NCBI GenBank assembly: GCA_964354625.1
Contig: CAYHAK010000004.1
Location: 1 to 60,551, forward strand
Source: DATKKK01 sp964354625
GTDB taxonomy: Archaea; Thermoproteota; Bathyarchaeia; Bathyarchaeales; Bathycorpusculaceae
Length of the DNA stretch: 60,551 nt
Reading direction: 5' to 3'
The notes beneath the pieces are model-generated. The model saw only the letters and a list, made by a program, of their open reading frames with translations. It had not been told where the DNA came from and ran no database searches. Made by a program: the position numbers and the translations under genes. This document shows, in pieces, positions 33,000-41,401 of this stretch (positions are counted from its first letter, which is position 1; every line of letters starts with the position of its first letter).

Positions 33000-33227
33000 T
33001 TGGGAAAAGTCGCGATAAACGAGAAGTTCTGCAAGGGGTGTGCCCTTTGCATCAGTGCTTGTCCGCAGCGTCTTCTTCAAACCGCAAAACGTGTCAGCGA
33101 AACAAGCTATCATCCCGCCGAGTTTGCTGATCCTCAGGGCAAGTGCACGGGCTGCAGCCTATGCGCGTTGGTTTGTCCAGACGCTGCGATTCAAGTTTAC
33201 AGAGAGAAGAAAGCGAGCGTGAAATGA
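33000..33227 (+). CDS. 2-oxoacid:ferredoxin oxidoreductase, delta (ferredoxin) subunit
   Basis: A 75-residue protein with two 4Fe-4S clusters: CKGCALCISACP and CTGCSLCALVCP. It passes electrons from the catalytic subunits to soluble ferredoxin. First gene of the delta-alpha-beta-gamma operon, the order seen for KorDABC in methanogens. TTG 33000 gives the usual short N-terminus and follows GGAG by nine bases; GTG 32985 and ATG 32949 are in frame. The alpha gene begins three bases after its stop. Confidence 0.88.
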   Translation: MGKVAINEKFCKGCALCISACPQRLLQTAKRVSETSYHPAEFADPQGKCTGCSLCALVCPDAAIQVYREKKASVK

Positions 33228-33230
33228 AGC

Positions 33231-34292
33231 ATGGCAAAGAGAGAGTTCATGTCTGGAAATGATGCAATAGCTGAGGCCGCGATTCAGGCTGGCTGTAGGT
33301 TCTACTTCGGCTACCCGATTACTCCTCAGAACGAGATTGGTGAACGCATGTCGTGGAGACTTCCGCAGGTCGGCGGAGGCTTCATTCAAGCAGAGAGCGA
33401 AGTGTCGGCTATCTATATGGTGTTCGGAGCCGCGGGCGCCGGAGCAAGAGCCATGACCTCTTCCTCTAGCCCTGGAATAAGCCTCATGCAGGAAGGAATC
33501 TCTTACATCGCCGCGGCTGAGCTTCCATGTGTTATCGTGAATATGATGCGAGGAGGACCTGGCCTCGGCGGTATCCAGCCATCTCAATCCGACTACTTCC
33601 AAGCTACAAAAGGCGGCGGCCACGGCGACTACCACCTACTAGTGCTCGCACCGTCCACAGCACAAGAAGCCGTGAACCTGACCATGCTTGCCTTCGATCT
33701 TGCTGACAAGTATCGGAACCCTGTCATGATTCTTGGAGATGGCAACATCGGGCAAATGATGGAGCCTGTAGAATTCAAGCCGCCAGAGAAGCCTTTGGCC
33801 GCCAAGAAAGACTGGATCATCAGCGGAGCCAAGAACAGGCCCCGTAACATAATCAAAACCTTGTACCTCAATCCTGTCGTTCTCGAGAAACGCAATCTGG
33901 ACATCGCACGCAAACTGAGTGAAGCAGTCAAGAACGAGGTGCGTTTCGAGTCCTATATGGCCGAAGATGCAGAAATCATTATTGCAGCCTACGGCACAGT
34001 GGCTCGAATCGCGAAAACGGCCATCAAGATTCTCCGAGACGAAGGCATCAAGGTCGGACTTCTAAGACCGGTTTCACTGTATCCGTTTCCTTCGCAAGCG
34101 TTTGCCCAAGCTGCTGAAAAGGTGAAGAACATGCTGGTGGTTGAAATGAGCCTCGGTCAGATGCTTGAAGACATCAACCTGGCAGTCTGCAACAAAACCA
34201 AGGTGCATTTCTACGGCCGAGTGGGCGGAATAGTGCCAAGCTATGACGAGATCGTTGCCCAGGTTGAGAGGATAGTGAGGGAGGCCAAATGA
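33231..34292 (+). CDS. 2-oxoacid:ferredoxin oxidoreductase, alpha subunit (KorA/VorB-like)
   Basis: A 353-residue subunit with the pyrimidine-binding and transketolase C-terminal-like domains. FMSGNDAIAEAAIQAGCRFYFGYPITPQNEIGE at the N-terminus and MTSSSSPGISLMQEGISYIAAAELP are typical. Automated annotation of such proteins alternates between 2-oxoglutarate synthase KorA and 3-methyl-2-oxobutanoate dehydrogenase VorB. The complex decarboxylates a 2-oxoacid to the acyl-CoA with reduction of ferredoxin; the substrate is not decidable from sequence. Confidence 0.92.
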   Translation: MAKREFMSGNDAIAEAAIQAGCRFYFGYPITPQNEIGERMSWRLPQVGGGFIQAESEVSAIYMVFGAAGAGARAMTSSSSPGISLMQEGISYIAAAELPCVIVNMMRGGPGLGGIQPSQSDYFQATKGGGHGDYHLLVLAPSTAQEAVNLTMLAFDLADKYRNPVMILGDGNIGQMMEPVEFKPPEKPLAAKKDWIISGAKNRPRNIIKTLYLNPVVLEKRNLDIARKLSEAVKNEVRFESYMAEDAEIIIAAYGTVARIAKTAIKILRDEGIKVGLLRPVSLYPFPSQAFAQAAEKVKNMLVVEMSLGQMLEDINLAVCNKTKVHFYGRVGGIVPSYDEIVAQVERIVREAK

Positions 34293-34293
34293 G

Positions 34294-35043
34294 ATGAGTC
34301 TGGAAATAGTTGCTGACAGACCGAAAACACTTCTTCCAGTTCCGACGCATTATTGCCCGGGATGCGGCCACGGCGTAATCCACAGACTGGTGGCAGAAGT
34401 CATAGATGAACTCGGCATCCGCGGAAAAACCGCCATCGTTGCACCCGTGGGCTGCGCTGTTCTGCTCTACAACTACTTCGACCTCGACGCCTATGAGGCG
34501 GCTCATGGCCGTGCACCTTCTATTGCCACGGGCTGTAAGAGAGTTCGCCCAGACCTTGTCGTGTTCACCTATCAAGGAGACGGCGACTTTGCTGCCATCG
34601 GCACAGCGGAGGCTGTTCATGTGGCCGCGCGAGGCGAGAAGATCACCACAATATTCGTCAACAACGCAATATATGGCATGACAGCAGGCCAAATGGCGCC
34701 AACGACACTCATCGGCCAAAAGAGTACCACGTGCATCAACGGCAGATCCGCTGAAACCGCGGGCTATCCTATAAGGATGTGCGAGATGCTTGCCACGCTT
34801 TCAGGCGCGGCCTACGTAGCTAGGGTGGCTGTCAGCAGCCCGAGATACGTGGTCCAAGCCAAGAAATCAATCAAAAAGGCCTTTGAGACGCAGATCAAAG
34901 GTCTGGGCTACTCGCTTGTAGAGGTTCTGTCTCAGTGCCCCACCAACTGGCACATGACACCTGTGGAATCAACGAAATGGGTTGAGAAGAGGATGATGCA
35001 GTACTATCCGTTGGGCGAGTTCAAAGCTCCCAAGGAGGAATAG
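34294..35043 (+). CDS. 2-oxoacid:ferredoxin oxidoreductase, beta subunit (TPP-binding)
   Basis: A 249-residue subunit that binds thiamine diphosphate through YQGDGDFAAIGTAEAVHVAARGEKITTIFVNNAIYGMT, the classic GDG-N motif. The N-terminal HYCPGCGHGVIHR carries cysteines that in homologues help hold a 4Fe-4S cluster. The start ATG lies one base after the alpha stop, so translation is coupled. Together with alpha it forms the catalytic core. Confidence 0.93.
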   Translation: MSLEIVADRPKTLLPVPTHYCPGCGHGVIHRLVAEVIDELGIRGKTAIVAPVGCAVLLYNYFDLDAYEAAHGRAPSIATGCKRVRPDLVVFTYQGDGDFAAIGTAEAVHVAARGEKITTIFVNNAIYGMTAGQMAPTTLIGQKSTTCINGRSAETAGYPIRMCEMLATLSGAAYVARVAVSSPRYVVQAKKSIKKAFETQIKGLGYSLVEVLSQCPTNWHMTPVESTKWVEKRMMQYYPLGEFKAPKEE

Positions 35044-35046
35044 ATT

Positions 35047-35616
35047 GTGGCTAAGACAAAAGAGAAGTCGCTGTACGAGGATGTTGTGATGGCTGGGTTT
35101 GGCGGCCAAGGCTTAATGTTCATCGGGAAGCTTCTGGCCTACAGCGGCATGACTGAAGGCAAAAACGTAACATGGATTCCCTCATACGGCCCCGAAATGC
35201 GAGGCGGAACAGCCAACTGCACCGTGGTCATCTCGCAGCAGGAAATCGGCTCACCCGTGATACCTCGTCCTCGGGCCCTAATTATCATGAACAATCCTTC
35301 GCTGGAAACGTTCGAGTCGCGCCTGCAGAAGGGCGGCCTGCTACTGTCCAACAGCTCATTCGTCACCCGCCCGATAGCGCGGAAAGACATAAGACTCATT
35401 TCTATGCCGGCAAATGAAGTAGCTGCAGCAGCTGGCAACGAGAAGGCAGCGAACATGGTAATGCTCGGCGCCTATGTCGCGCGCACGAAAGTGGTCCTAA
35501 AAGAGAGCATCGTGGAAGGCTTGAAGGAGTTGTTCGGAAGCAAGATAGAAGCATTGGAAACAAACGTGCGCGCCCTTGAAGAAGGCATGAAGCTGGTTCA
35601 TCAAAAAGCTTCGTAA
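35047..35616 (+). CDS. 2-oxoacid:ferredoxin oxidoreductase, gamma subunit
   Basis: A 189-residue subunit of the catalytic-domain-gamma family. MAGFGGQGLMFIGKLLAYSGM at the N-terminus and WIPSYGPEMRGGTANCTVVIS are diagnostic. It completes the four-gene operon (33000-35616), whose genes are separated by one to three bases. The GTG at 35047 follows GGAGG in the end of the beta gene. No further subunit follows; a GC tract begins 23 bases downstream. Confidence 0.92.
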   Translation: MAKTKEKSLYEDVVMAGFGGQGLMFIGKLLAYSGMTEGKNVTWIPSYGPEMRGGTANCTVVISQQEIGSPVIPRPRALIIMNNPSLETFESRLQKGGLLLSNSSFVTRPIARKDIRLISMPANEVAAAAGNEKAANMVMLGAYVARTKVVLKESIVEGLKELFGSKIEALETNVRALEEGMKLVHQKAS

Positions 35617-35638
35617 GAACATCACAGCTCTGCTTGAA

Positions 35639-35648
35639 CGCGCGCGCG
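35639..35648. repeat. Alternating GC tract after the oxidoreductase operon
   Basis: CGCGCGCGCG lies between the gamma-subunit stop and the Alba remnant. Confidence 0.5.
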
Positions 35649-35765
35649 AGGGTATCACTCAGAGCGGTGCGTCTAGTTCCTCACTATACAGAAAGATATA
35701 GGTCAAATTCTCGGCATAAGCTGTCTACGATACCAACCGAAATCTCCCAAAGAGGAAAGAAGAAC

Positions 35766-36039
35766 ATGCCTGCCACGAAGCGAAAGAAGGAAACTGCGCC
35801 AAAGGAGAAGCCGGGCAAAGAGGAACCGAAGGCTGCCGCAAGCACCGAAGCTGCAGAGAAAGCTGTGTTCATAGGCAAGAAGCCGGTGATGAGCTACGTC
35901 GTTGCCTGCCTAACTCACTTGAATTCTGGTTCAAACAAGGTCACCGTCAAAGCCAGAGGACGGGCCATCTGCTGAGCCGTTGACACCGTAGCGCGCGCTA
36001 AACGTCTCAGCCATCGAGATCACCCTTACAAGACCCTAG
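35766..36039 (+). pseudogene. Alba DNA/RNA-binding protein gene with internal deletion
   Basis: From ATG 35766 the frame encodes a Lys/Glu/Ala-rich tail and the first half of Alba (VFIGKKPVMSYVVACLTHLN, then VTVKARGRAI). Where SKAVDTV is expected the sequence gives C, a TGA stop at 35973-35975, then AVDTV in the same frame. Right after GTA at 35990 comes the palindromic tract GCGCGCGCTA (35991-36000), and bases 36001-36039 encode NVSAIEITLTRP and a stop in a different frame, the normal Alba C-terminus. About 30 codons of the middle are missing. Alba coats DNA as dimers; this copy cannot make a normal protein unless the assembly is wrong. Confidence 0.85.
35989..36000. repeat. 12-bp GC palindrome at the Alba deletion junction
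   Basis: TAGCGCGCGCTA joins the two remaining parts of the Alba coding sequence. Confidence 0.6.
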
Positions 36040-36142
36040 AGTAGTTCCCGTTCCTTCTTGATCCAAGCACGAAAGCACATAAGCTATTCTAGACTGCAGC
36101 TTCGCATCTTTTCGACGCTTCCTTTCCCGGCGAATGCATAGG

Positions 36143-36155
36143 TAAATATATTAAA
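36143..36155 (+). promoter_or_regulatory. TATA region of the class III aminotransferase gene
   Basis: TAAATATATTAAA lies 40-52 bases before ATG 36195; AGGTGA at 36184-36189 is the ribosome site. Confidence 0.5.
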
Positions 36156-36194
36156 CTGTCTTTCTAACGATTGATTCCCTTTAGGTGACTTAGA

Positions 36195-37532
36195 ATGAGT
36201 GCCTATCCTAAGATAAGAGTTACACCTCCAGGTCCTAAGGCAAGAGAAGCCGTCAAGAGAGATGAACGCCTGATTTCTCCTTCCTACGGGCGTTTCTACC
36301 CGCTTGTGGTTGAGTCTGGCAAAGGCTGTATGGTGACTGACGTTGATGGAAATGAGTACATTGACTTCAACTCGGGCCTGGTTTGCATGAATGTTGGGCA
36401 TAACCACCCGAAAGTCGTACAGGCCATAAAGGACCAGTGCGACCGCTTCCTGCACTACTCAAACACCGACTTCTACTACAATGAAGTCATCAACATCGCG
36501 GAGAAGCTTTCGGAAATTGCGCCTGGAAAGTTCGACAAGAAGGTCTGCTTTGGCAACAGCGGAGCCGAGTCAGTCGAGGCTGCAGTCAAAATGGCCAAGT
36601 GGCACACTCGCAAACAGCTGTTCATAGGCTTCATTAGCGCCTTTCACGGCCGCACAATAGGCGCCCTGTCTTTTACAGCCAGCAAACCTACACAGAAGCG
36701 CTACTTCTTCCCACTGATGCCCGGCGTAACCCATGTGCCCTACCCGTACTGCTATCGCTGTCCTTTCAAACTGAGCTATCCTGACTGCCACTATTGGTGC
36801 GTAGACTTCATCGATGAATACGTCCTCCAAAAGTACGTTCCACCGGAAGATACGGCAGCGATTGTCGTTGAACCTATACAGGGTGAAGGCGGCTATGTTG
36901 TTCCGCCTCCTGAGTATTTCCAGCGACTGAAGAAACTCGCAGACAAGTACAATCTGTTGCTGATTGACGACGAAGTGCAATCTGGCATGGGCAGAACAGG
37001 CAAGTGGTTTGCAATTGAGCACTGGAGCGTTGAACCTGACATCTTGTGCACTTCAAAGGCCTTGGCGTCTGGACTACCGCTTGGCGCCACGATTGCCAAT
37101 GCGAAAGTCATGGACTGGGTGCCCGGCGCGCATGCAAGCACCTTCGGCGGCAACCCGCTATCATGCGTTGCGGCACTCGCCGTCATCAACGTGATAGAGG
37201 AAGAGAAGCTGCTGGACAACGCTACGAAGCAGGGCGCCCATATTATGAAGAGGCTCGGTGAACTGAAAGAGAACTGCGACATCGTAGGCGACGTAAGAGG
37301 CAAAGGCCTAATGATAGGCATGGAAATCGTCGAGGATAAAGAAAGCAAGAAACCAGCATCAAATAAGGCCGCAGAGATCATGATGCGATCTTGGAAACGC
37401 GGCATCAACGTGATCACCTGCGGAGCCTCAACCATCAGAGTCGCACCGCCAATCATCATCACACAAGAAATTGTCGACTCAGCACTGGACATCATAGAAG
37501 ACGTCACGAAAGAAGTGGCCAAAGAAGCATAG
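36195..37532 (+). CDS. Class III PLP-dependent aminotransferase (4-aminobutyrate/acetylornithine family)
   Basis: A 445-residue fold-type I enzyme. GNSGAESVEAAVKMA binds the PLP phosphate, FHGRTIGALSFTASK and VVEPIQGEGGYVVPP line the cofactor, LLLIDDEVQSGMGRTGKWF carries the PLP aspartate, and CTSKALASGLPLGA holds the Schiff-base lysine. The extra cysteines in YCYRCPFKLSYPDCHYWC also occur in archaeal homologues, some of which act as ornithine transaminases or amino-acid racemases. The substrate stays open. Confidence 0.92.
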   Translation: MSAYPKIRVTPPGPKAREAVKRDERLISPSYGRFYPLVVESGKGCMVTDVDGNEYIDFNSGLVCMNVGHNHPKVVQAIKDQCDRFLHYSNTDFYYNEVINIAEKLSEIAPGKFDKKVCFGNSGAESVEAAVKMAKWHTRKQLFIGFISAFHGRTIGALSFTASKPTQKRYFFPLMPGVTHVPYPYCYRCPFKLSYPDCHYWCVDFIDEYVLQKYVPPEDTAAIVVEPIQGEGGYVVPPPEYFQRLKKLADKYNLLLIDDEVQSGMGRTGKWFAIEHWSVEPDILCTSKALASGLPLGATIANAKVMDWVPGAHASTFGGNPLSCVAALAVINVIEEEKLLDNATKQGAHIMKRLGELKENCDIVGDVRGKGLMIGMEIVEDKESKKPASNKAAEIMMRSWKRGINVITCGASTIRVAPPIIITQEIVDSALDIIEDVTKEVAKEA

Positions 37533-37554
37533 GCCACCCTTTTAGTGTCTGCAA

Positions 37555-37983
37555 ATGAAAATCCGAAGACTGGTAGCAGGCGACTACGAGAGCGTAGTTG
37601 GCCTTTGGACAAGGGCAGAACTGCCATTCAAACCACGTGGACGCGACAGCAAGAAAGCAATAGCCGCCCAGATGACTGCAAACCCACAATTTTTTCTCGG
37701 CGTCTTTGAGAACGACAAACTCGTCGGTGTAGTAATCATAAGCAGCGATACGCGCAAAGGCTGGATCAATCGCCTTGCGGTAGACCCAGCGTGCAGGCGT
37801 GGCGGAATCGCCAAGAAGCTGATTGCGGAATCGGAGAAGATCCTAAGGAGACAAGGCATTAGAATCTTCTGTACTCTAGTAGACGATTCCAACAACGTTT
37901 CGAAACGCCTCTTTGAGGCTTGTGGCTACGAAGAGCACAAAGACATAATCTACTTCAGCAAGCACAAAACTGACGAAATCTAG
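37555..37983 (+). CDS. GNAT family N-acetyltransferase
   Basis: A 142-residue single-domain GNAT. WINRLAVDPACRRGGIAKKLI is motif A with the acetyl-CoA pyrophosphate loop (RRGGIAKK), and NVSKRLFEACGYEEHKD is motif B. It begins 22 bases after the aminotransferase stop and is probably in the same transcript. The acceptor is unknown. Its stop overlaps the convergent methyltransferase stop by four bases. Confidence 0.88.
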   Translation: MKIRRLVAGDYESVVGLWTRAELPFKPRGRDSKKAIAAQMTANPQFFLGVFENDKLVGVVIISSDTRKGWINRLAVDPACRRGGIAKKLIAESEKILRRQGIRIFCTLVDDSNNVSKRLFEACGYEEHKDIIYFSKHKTDEI

Positions 37984-38807
37984 CCGCGCTTTCTGCCTAC
38001 CAACAAGAAGTGCTCAGCGCTTCCGACTATCGAGCGCGCGCGCAGAATCTCCGTCCACATTTTCCACTTCTCTTGATCCTTGAACAGCTGGTTTGTCTCT
38101 TTTTCATGGTGTGAGGAAAGGCCTTCGAGGCCGGCCATCGTCAACACCTGACCTCCGTGCTTCTCGAAGAGCGTTTGCAGTTCCTCTGGAAGAAACCAAT
38201 GAGTGGTCGTGAAACCCTCTCCCTGCAACCCAGGGACATAACCACCTATCGTCCAATGGTGTTTCACGTATTTCATCTCATGAGGAAACCTGACGAGAAT
38301 GGTTCTAAGCAACCCCATGCGGCTGATCACAGAAACCAGTATCGGCGCTCCTTTCTTCGAGACGCGCAACAATTCTTCAACGGCTCGATCTCTTTTTCCA
38401 GCGTCAAGTATGTGGCCCAAGGGTGCTCCTAAGCAAAGCACGGCGTCGAATGATTCGTCAGCAAACATGGAGAGGTCATCAATAGAGCCTTCGATTGTTT
38501 GCTTGACTCTCTTCTGTACGCCAGCCCGTTTGATCTGCCTCTTGGCCGCTTTCAGCAATTCCGGAACAAGATCTAACAGGGCTACGTCGGAGCCTCGCCT
38601 GGCAAGTTCAATTGTGTATCTGCCGGGGCCTCCGCCTGCATCCAAAACCAAACCATGCTTAGGCAAGTATTCCTCGACAAAATGCATAGTGGCCATGAAC
38701 TCGATCTGATGATATGGGCCTCTTCCTAGGCGCCGCCACTCGGTGCGGGCGTTCTTTGCGTACCAGTCCTTGACAACCTTTTGTATTTGCTTGTCGTCGG
38801 TGTCCAT
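37980..38807 (-). CDS. Class I SAM-dependent methyltransferase
   Basis: A 275-residue methyltransferase. Motif I VLDAGGGPGRYTIELARRG (about 50-68), VALLDLVPELLKAAK for the SAM hydroxyls and FDAVLCLGAPLGHI for motif IV are clear. The substrate-side C-terminus (TTHWFLPEELQTLFEKHGG) resembles small-molecule methyltransferases. A GC tract (38034-38043) encodes Arg-Ala-Arg near the C-terminus without breaking the frame. ATG 38807 is preferred to GTG 38816. Last gene of the NAD kinase-Nob1 cluster on this strand. Confidence 0.88.
   Translation of the reverse strand: MDTDDKQIQKVVKDWYAKNARTEWRRLGRGPYHQIEFMATMHFVEEYLPKHGLVLDAGGGPGRYTIELARRGSDVALLDLVPELLKAAKRQIKRAGVQKRVKQTIEGSIDDLSMFADESFDAVLCLGAPLGHILDAGKRDRAVEELLRVSKKGAPILVSVISRMGLLRTILVRFPHEMKYVKHHWTIGGYVPGLQGEGFTTTHWFLPEELQTLFEKHGGQVLTMAGLEGLSSHHEKETNQLFKDQEKWKMWTEILRARSIVGSAEHFLLVGRKRG
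38034..38043. repeat. Alternating GC tract inside the methyltransferase gene
   Basis: One of the few members within a coding region, 54 bases from the 3' end of the gene. Confidence 0.5.
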
Positions 38808-38878
38808 TGCGTACACGGGTGTCCTTTCTTTGTATGATTCTGTTATGTTTTCAGGGCTATCTTCTATCCAGAGTATTT

Positions 38879-39433
38879 TCAGAAGTCGCTTGGTTTTGCG
38901 ATTACTTCTCTTATTCTCAGGTTGAAAAATTGTGCGGCGTGGGCGGGTTTTATGCGTAGTGCTGTGTCTGCGCCTCTTCCGGTTCCAGCAATCGCAACAA
39001 TATCTCTATCCATTGGGACTAGGCCTGCGTCTGCAGCCATCAGCGTGATTTCAACACACACCTTTGTGCCCTCTCCCATTAGTCTCAATACGTTTGCGAT
39101 GAGCTCCAGAGGCTGAATCGTGCCGAAGTCCTTGCGGATGGCCCGTTCCGCGCTGCTTAGGTCATGCGTGCCTGTGAAGATTTTTGCTCCGCTTGTGAGG
39201 ATTTCCTTCCTGAAATCATCTTGAAGCTCGCTTTTTCCGGGTTCCTTGAAGCCGTAGCTGTGAGTGACTACGACGACGTTGCGGCCTTTGAGGGCTTTTG
39301 ATGTTTTGGCTCCTGTTTCGCCGGTCGTGGAGGCCACGACGATGGCCTGTATCTTTTCTTCCTCTACGTACTCCTTCACGAGCTTTAGCAGCGTGTCTAG
39401 ACCTTGCCTGCCTGCTTCCTTGAAATAGGTCAC
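38879..39433 (-). CDS. COG1751 protein (pyruvate kinase alpha/beta-like domain)
   Basis: A 184-residue protein related to the C-terminal domain of pyruvate kinase. IQAIVVASTTGETGAKTSKALKGRNVVVVTHSYGFKEPG and the C-terminal DIVAIAGTGRGADTALRIKPA are characteristic. No catalytic function is established for stand-alone members; they may bind a phosphorylated effector. GTG 39433 matches where homologues begin and lies seven bases after the Nob1 stop; the frame extends to 39475, which would overlap nob1. Confidence 0.78.
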   Translation of the reverse strand: MTYFKEAGRQGLDTLLKLVKEYVEEEKIQAIVVASTTGETGAKTSKALKGRNVVVVTHSYGFKEPGKSELQDDFRKEILTSGAKIFTGTHDLSSAERAIRKDFGTIQPLELIANVLRLMGEGTKVCVEITLMAADAGLVPMDRDIVAIAGTGRGADTALRIKPAHAAQFFNLRIREVIAKPSDF

Positions 39434-39440
39434 TTTTCTC

Positions 39441-40007
39441 TCATCGAAACTCGTGCTTTTCACCACTGTTCTCAATATTCAGCGAGTGATTTCTCAGCGG
39501 CTTTCTTTTGAGTTGTGTACCACATACTTCGCAGGTTCGTGAGCCGTAGTCTGCAGGATACTTTCTTCGGCAGGCCGGGCAGTACCGTATCCATTGTAGT
39601 TCGCGTCGGATGCCGAATGTGATAAGCGCGGCGAATTTCATGCCCAGTCTGTTTGCCACGTTTTGCATTGAGTAGTCGTCTGTGGCCACCAGTGGTGCGT
39701 ATCCCTGTGTCTTTAGCTGAAGCGCCAAGGCTAGGACCTGGGTGTCGGGTTCGGACAGGAAGAACGAATCGCCTACACTAGTGGCTGATTCCTTGACCTT
39801 CTTGAGGGAATCCTCGTCAGGCATTCTCACAATGAGCTTACCGCTCTCTTCGGCGATGTTGAACTTCAGGCCGGCCATCGAGTTCTCGGAGATCTCGTCT
39901 TTGACCATTGGCACTGTGAACTGCTCTTCGCCTATCGAGAAGGGGTCGAAGCCTGCCACGAAGGCGGACGTGTCGAGAACAATTGCCTTCCTTCCTGTCT
40001 CCTCCAT
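39441..40007 (-). CDS. nob1: Nob1-type rRNA maturation endonuclease (PIN domain, zinc ribbon)
   Basis: A 188-residue protein. The PIN nuclease domain (VLDTSAFVAGFDP, KDEISENS, ALALQ and VATDDYSMQNVANRLG carry the acidic residues) is followed by a zinc ribbon (CPACRRKYP and CEVCGTQLKRKP) at about 143-172. Nob1 trims the 3' end of 16S rRNA precursor. GAGG lies just before ATG 40007, six bases after the NAD kinase stop. Confidence 0.9.
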   Translation of the reverse strand: MEETGRKAIVLDTSAFVAGFDPFSIGEEQFTVPMVKDEISENSMAGLKFNIAEESGKLIVRMPDEDSLKKVKESATSVGDSFFLSEPDTQVLALALQLKTQGYAPLVATDDYSMQNVANRLGMKFAALITFGIRRELQWIRYCPACRRKYPADYGSRTCEVCGTQLKRKPLRNHSLNIENSGEKHEFR

Positions 40008-40013
40008 TGCTCC

Positions 40014-40853
40014 TCAACCGATTCCCTTGAAAAGCAGCCTGCTTCTCAAACGATAGTAGAAATCCTCTCCGAACCTTATGAAGGCGCTTACGTGTTTGGA
40101 GCGGGTCATCGACAGACTCGGAAGCTTGGAAGACAGGCGCTGTTTGTGATGCCCGTCGATTACCACAAGTAGCTTCGTGGGCTTGGAGACCTCGATTGTG
40201 ATGCGAGAATCTCCGGGGAAAACAATCGGGTGAAAAGTGCTCAAGGGGCATATTGCCGTTAGGATGAAGGCGTTTAAGCTTGGATCCAGTACCGGTCCGC
40301 CTGTTGAAAGCGAGTATCCTGTGGAACCGGTCTGGGTTGAGACGATCAATCCGTCGGCTTGACAATTCAGAACAGGCTTGTTATCCTTCAGAATGCTGGC
40401 ATGAAGTAGCTTAGCTGGCTCATCTGCCAGAATGAGAGCCTCGTTCAATGCGTCAGGAAACCTGAGGCCTTTCACGGTTGTGGCAAGCTTCATGCAGTTC
40501 TCGACCCTATATTCGCCCTCCAAAAGCTTGTCCACCGCGCTGAATGCGTGCTTCGGTTCCGCAGCAGTCAAGAAACCACGTACGCTCATGTTGATGGCAA
40601 GTATGGGCGGTTGCGGGTTCGGGGCTGCAAGGCAGGTCCGCAGGATTGTGCCGTCTCCGCCGATGGTGATTATGAAATCCGCCTTCATTTTTTCAAGCGG
40701 GATGAATTTTGCTTTTGCGTCTATCTTGCCCTTCAGCGTGTCTTCGGGACGAACCTCGAGTCCCTTTGCCTCCAAGTGCTCGGTCAGGTCTGAGGCGAGC
40801 TTCAGAGCCTCTTTCTTGTCGTAGCGGGCAACCAGACCGGCGCTTTTAAGCAA
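40014..40853 (-). CDS. nadK: NAD kinase
   Basis: A 279-residue enzyme that phosphorylates NAD to NADP. The ATP-binding ITIGGDGTILRT, the NE/D-type LNEALIL and the glycine-rich GLIVSTQTGSTGYSLSTGGPVLDP are all present. TTG 40853 was chosen because GGTGA precedes it by four bases, a TATA (TATATA, about 40890-40897) predicts transcription start near 40868, and homologues start just there (GLVARYDKKEAL). GTG 40880 would lie almost on the TATA box. Head of the nadK-nob1-COG1751-methyltransferase cluster. Confidence 0.93.
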   Translation of the reverse strand: MLKSAGLVARYDKKEALKLASDLTEHLEAKGLEVRPEDTLKGKIDAKAKFIPLEKMKADFIITIGGDGTILRTCLAAPNPQPPILAINMSVRGFLTAAEPKHAFSAVDKLLEGEYRVENCMKLATTVKGLRFPDALNEALILADEPAKLLHASILKDNKPVLNCQADGLIVSTQTGSTGYSLSTGGPVLDPSLNAFILTAICPLSTFHPIVFPGDSRITIEVSKPTKLLVVIDGHHKQRLSSKLPSLSMTRSKHVSAFIRFGEDFYYRLRSRLLFKGIG

Positions 40854-40945
40854 GTTTTCACCGTTCACGTATCTAGCCACACCTTAAGCTATATATGGCT
40901 GTTGTCTAAAATTGCTGTGGGTAGACTGAAGCGGGTGTGTAGTAT

Positions 40946-41338
40946 ATGAGCAAACCAGTTGATGTTGGAAGTCTGCGTGTGGGCGGCTACATGATTATCG
41001 ACGGCGAACCCTGCCACATTCTTGACATTCAGAAGTCGAAGCCTGGAAAGCATGGCTCAGCGAAGTTCAGAATAACTGCTATTGGCGTCTTCGACGGCGC
41101 AAAGCGAAGCTTCGTGAAACCAGTTGACCTCGGCGCAGAGGTGCCCATAATCGACAAGAGAATGGGACAGGTGTTTGCAGTTAATCCTAACGGTATTCAG
41201 ATAATGGATTTGGAGACCTATCAGTACTTAGATGCTCCGTATCCTGACGATCCTGAATTGAAGACCAAGATGGTTGCTGGCGCCGAAATCGAGTACTGGC
41301 AGATCCTCGGCAAAGTAAAAATCATGAGAGCCAAATAG
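40946..41338 (+). CDS. Translation initiation factor 5A (aIF5A)
   Basis: A 130-residue protein that helps stalled ribosomes. The loop KSKPGKHGSAKFR places the lysine modified to hypusine (or deoxyhypusine) at residue 35. A KOW-like N-terminal domain is followed by an OB fold (QVFAVNPNGIQIMDLETYQ onward). It is transcribed divergently from nadK with 92 bases between starts. Length is standard for archaea. Confidence 0.96.
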   Translation: MSKPVDVGSLRVGGYMIIDGEPCHILDIQKSKPGKHGSAKFRITAIGVFDGAKRSFVKPVDLGAEVPIIDKRMGQVFAVNPNGIQIMDLETYQYLDAPYPDDPELKTKMVAGAEIEYWQILGKVKIMRAK

Positions 41339-41401
41339 ACCGAAAGACTGGGGACAGAGAGCCTTCTTAATGGCGTGCGCGTGCATCTTAGGTTTTGCCC
41401 C

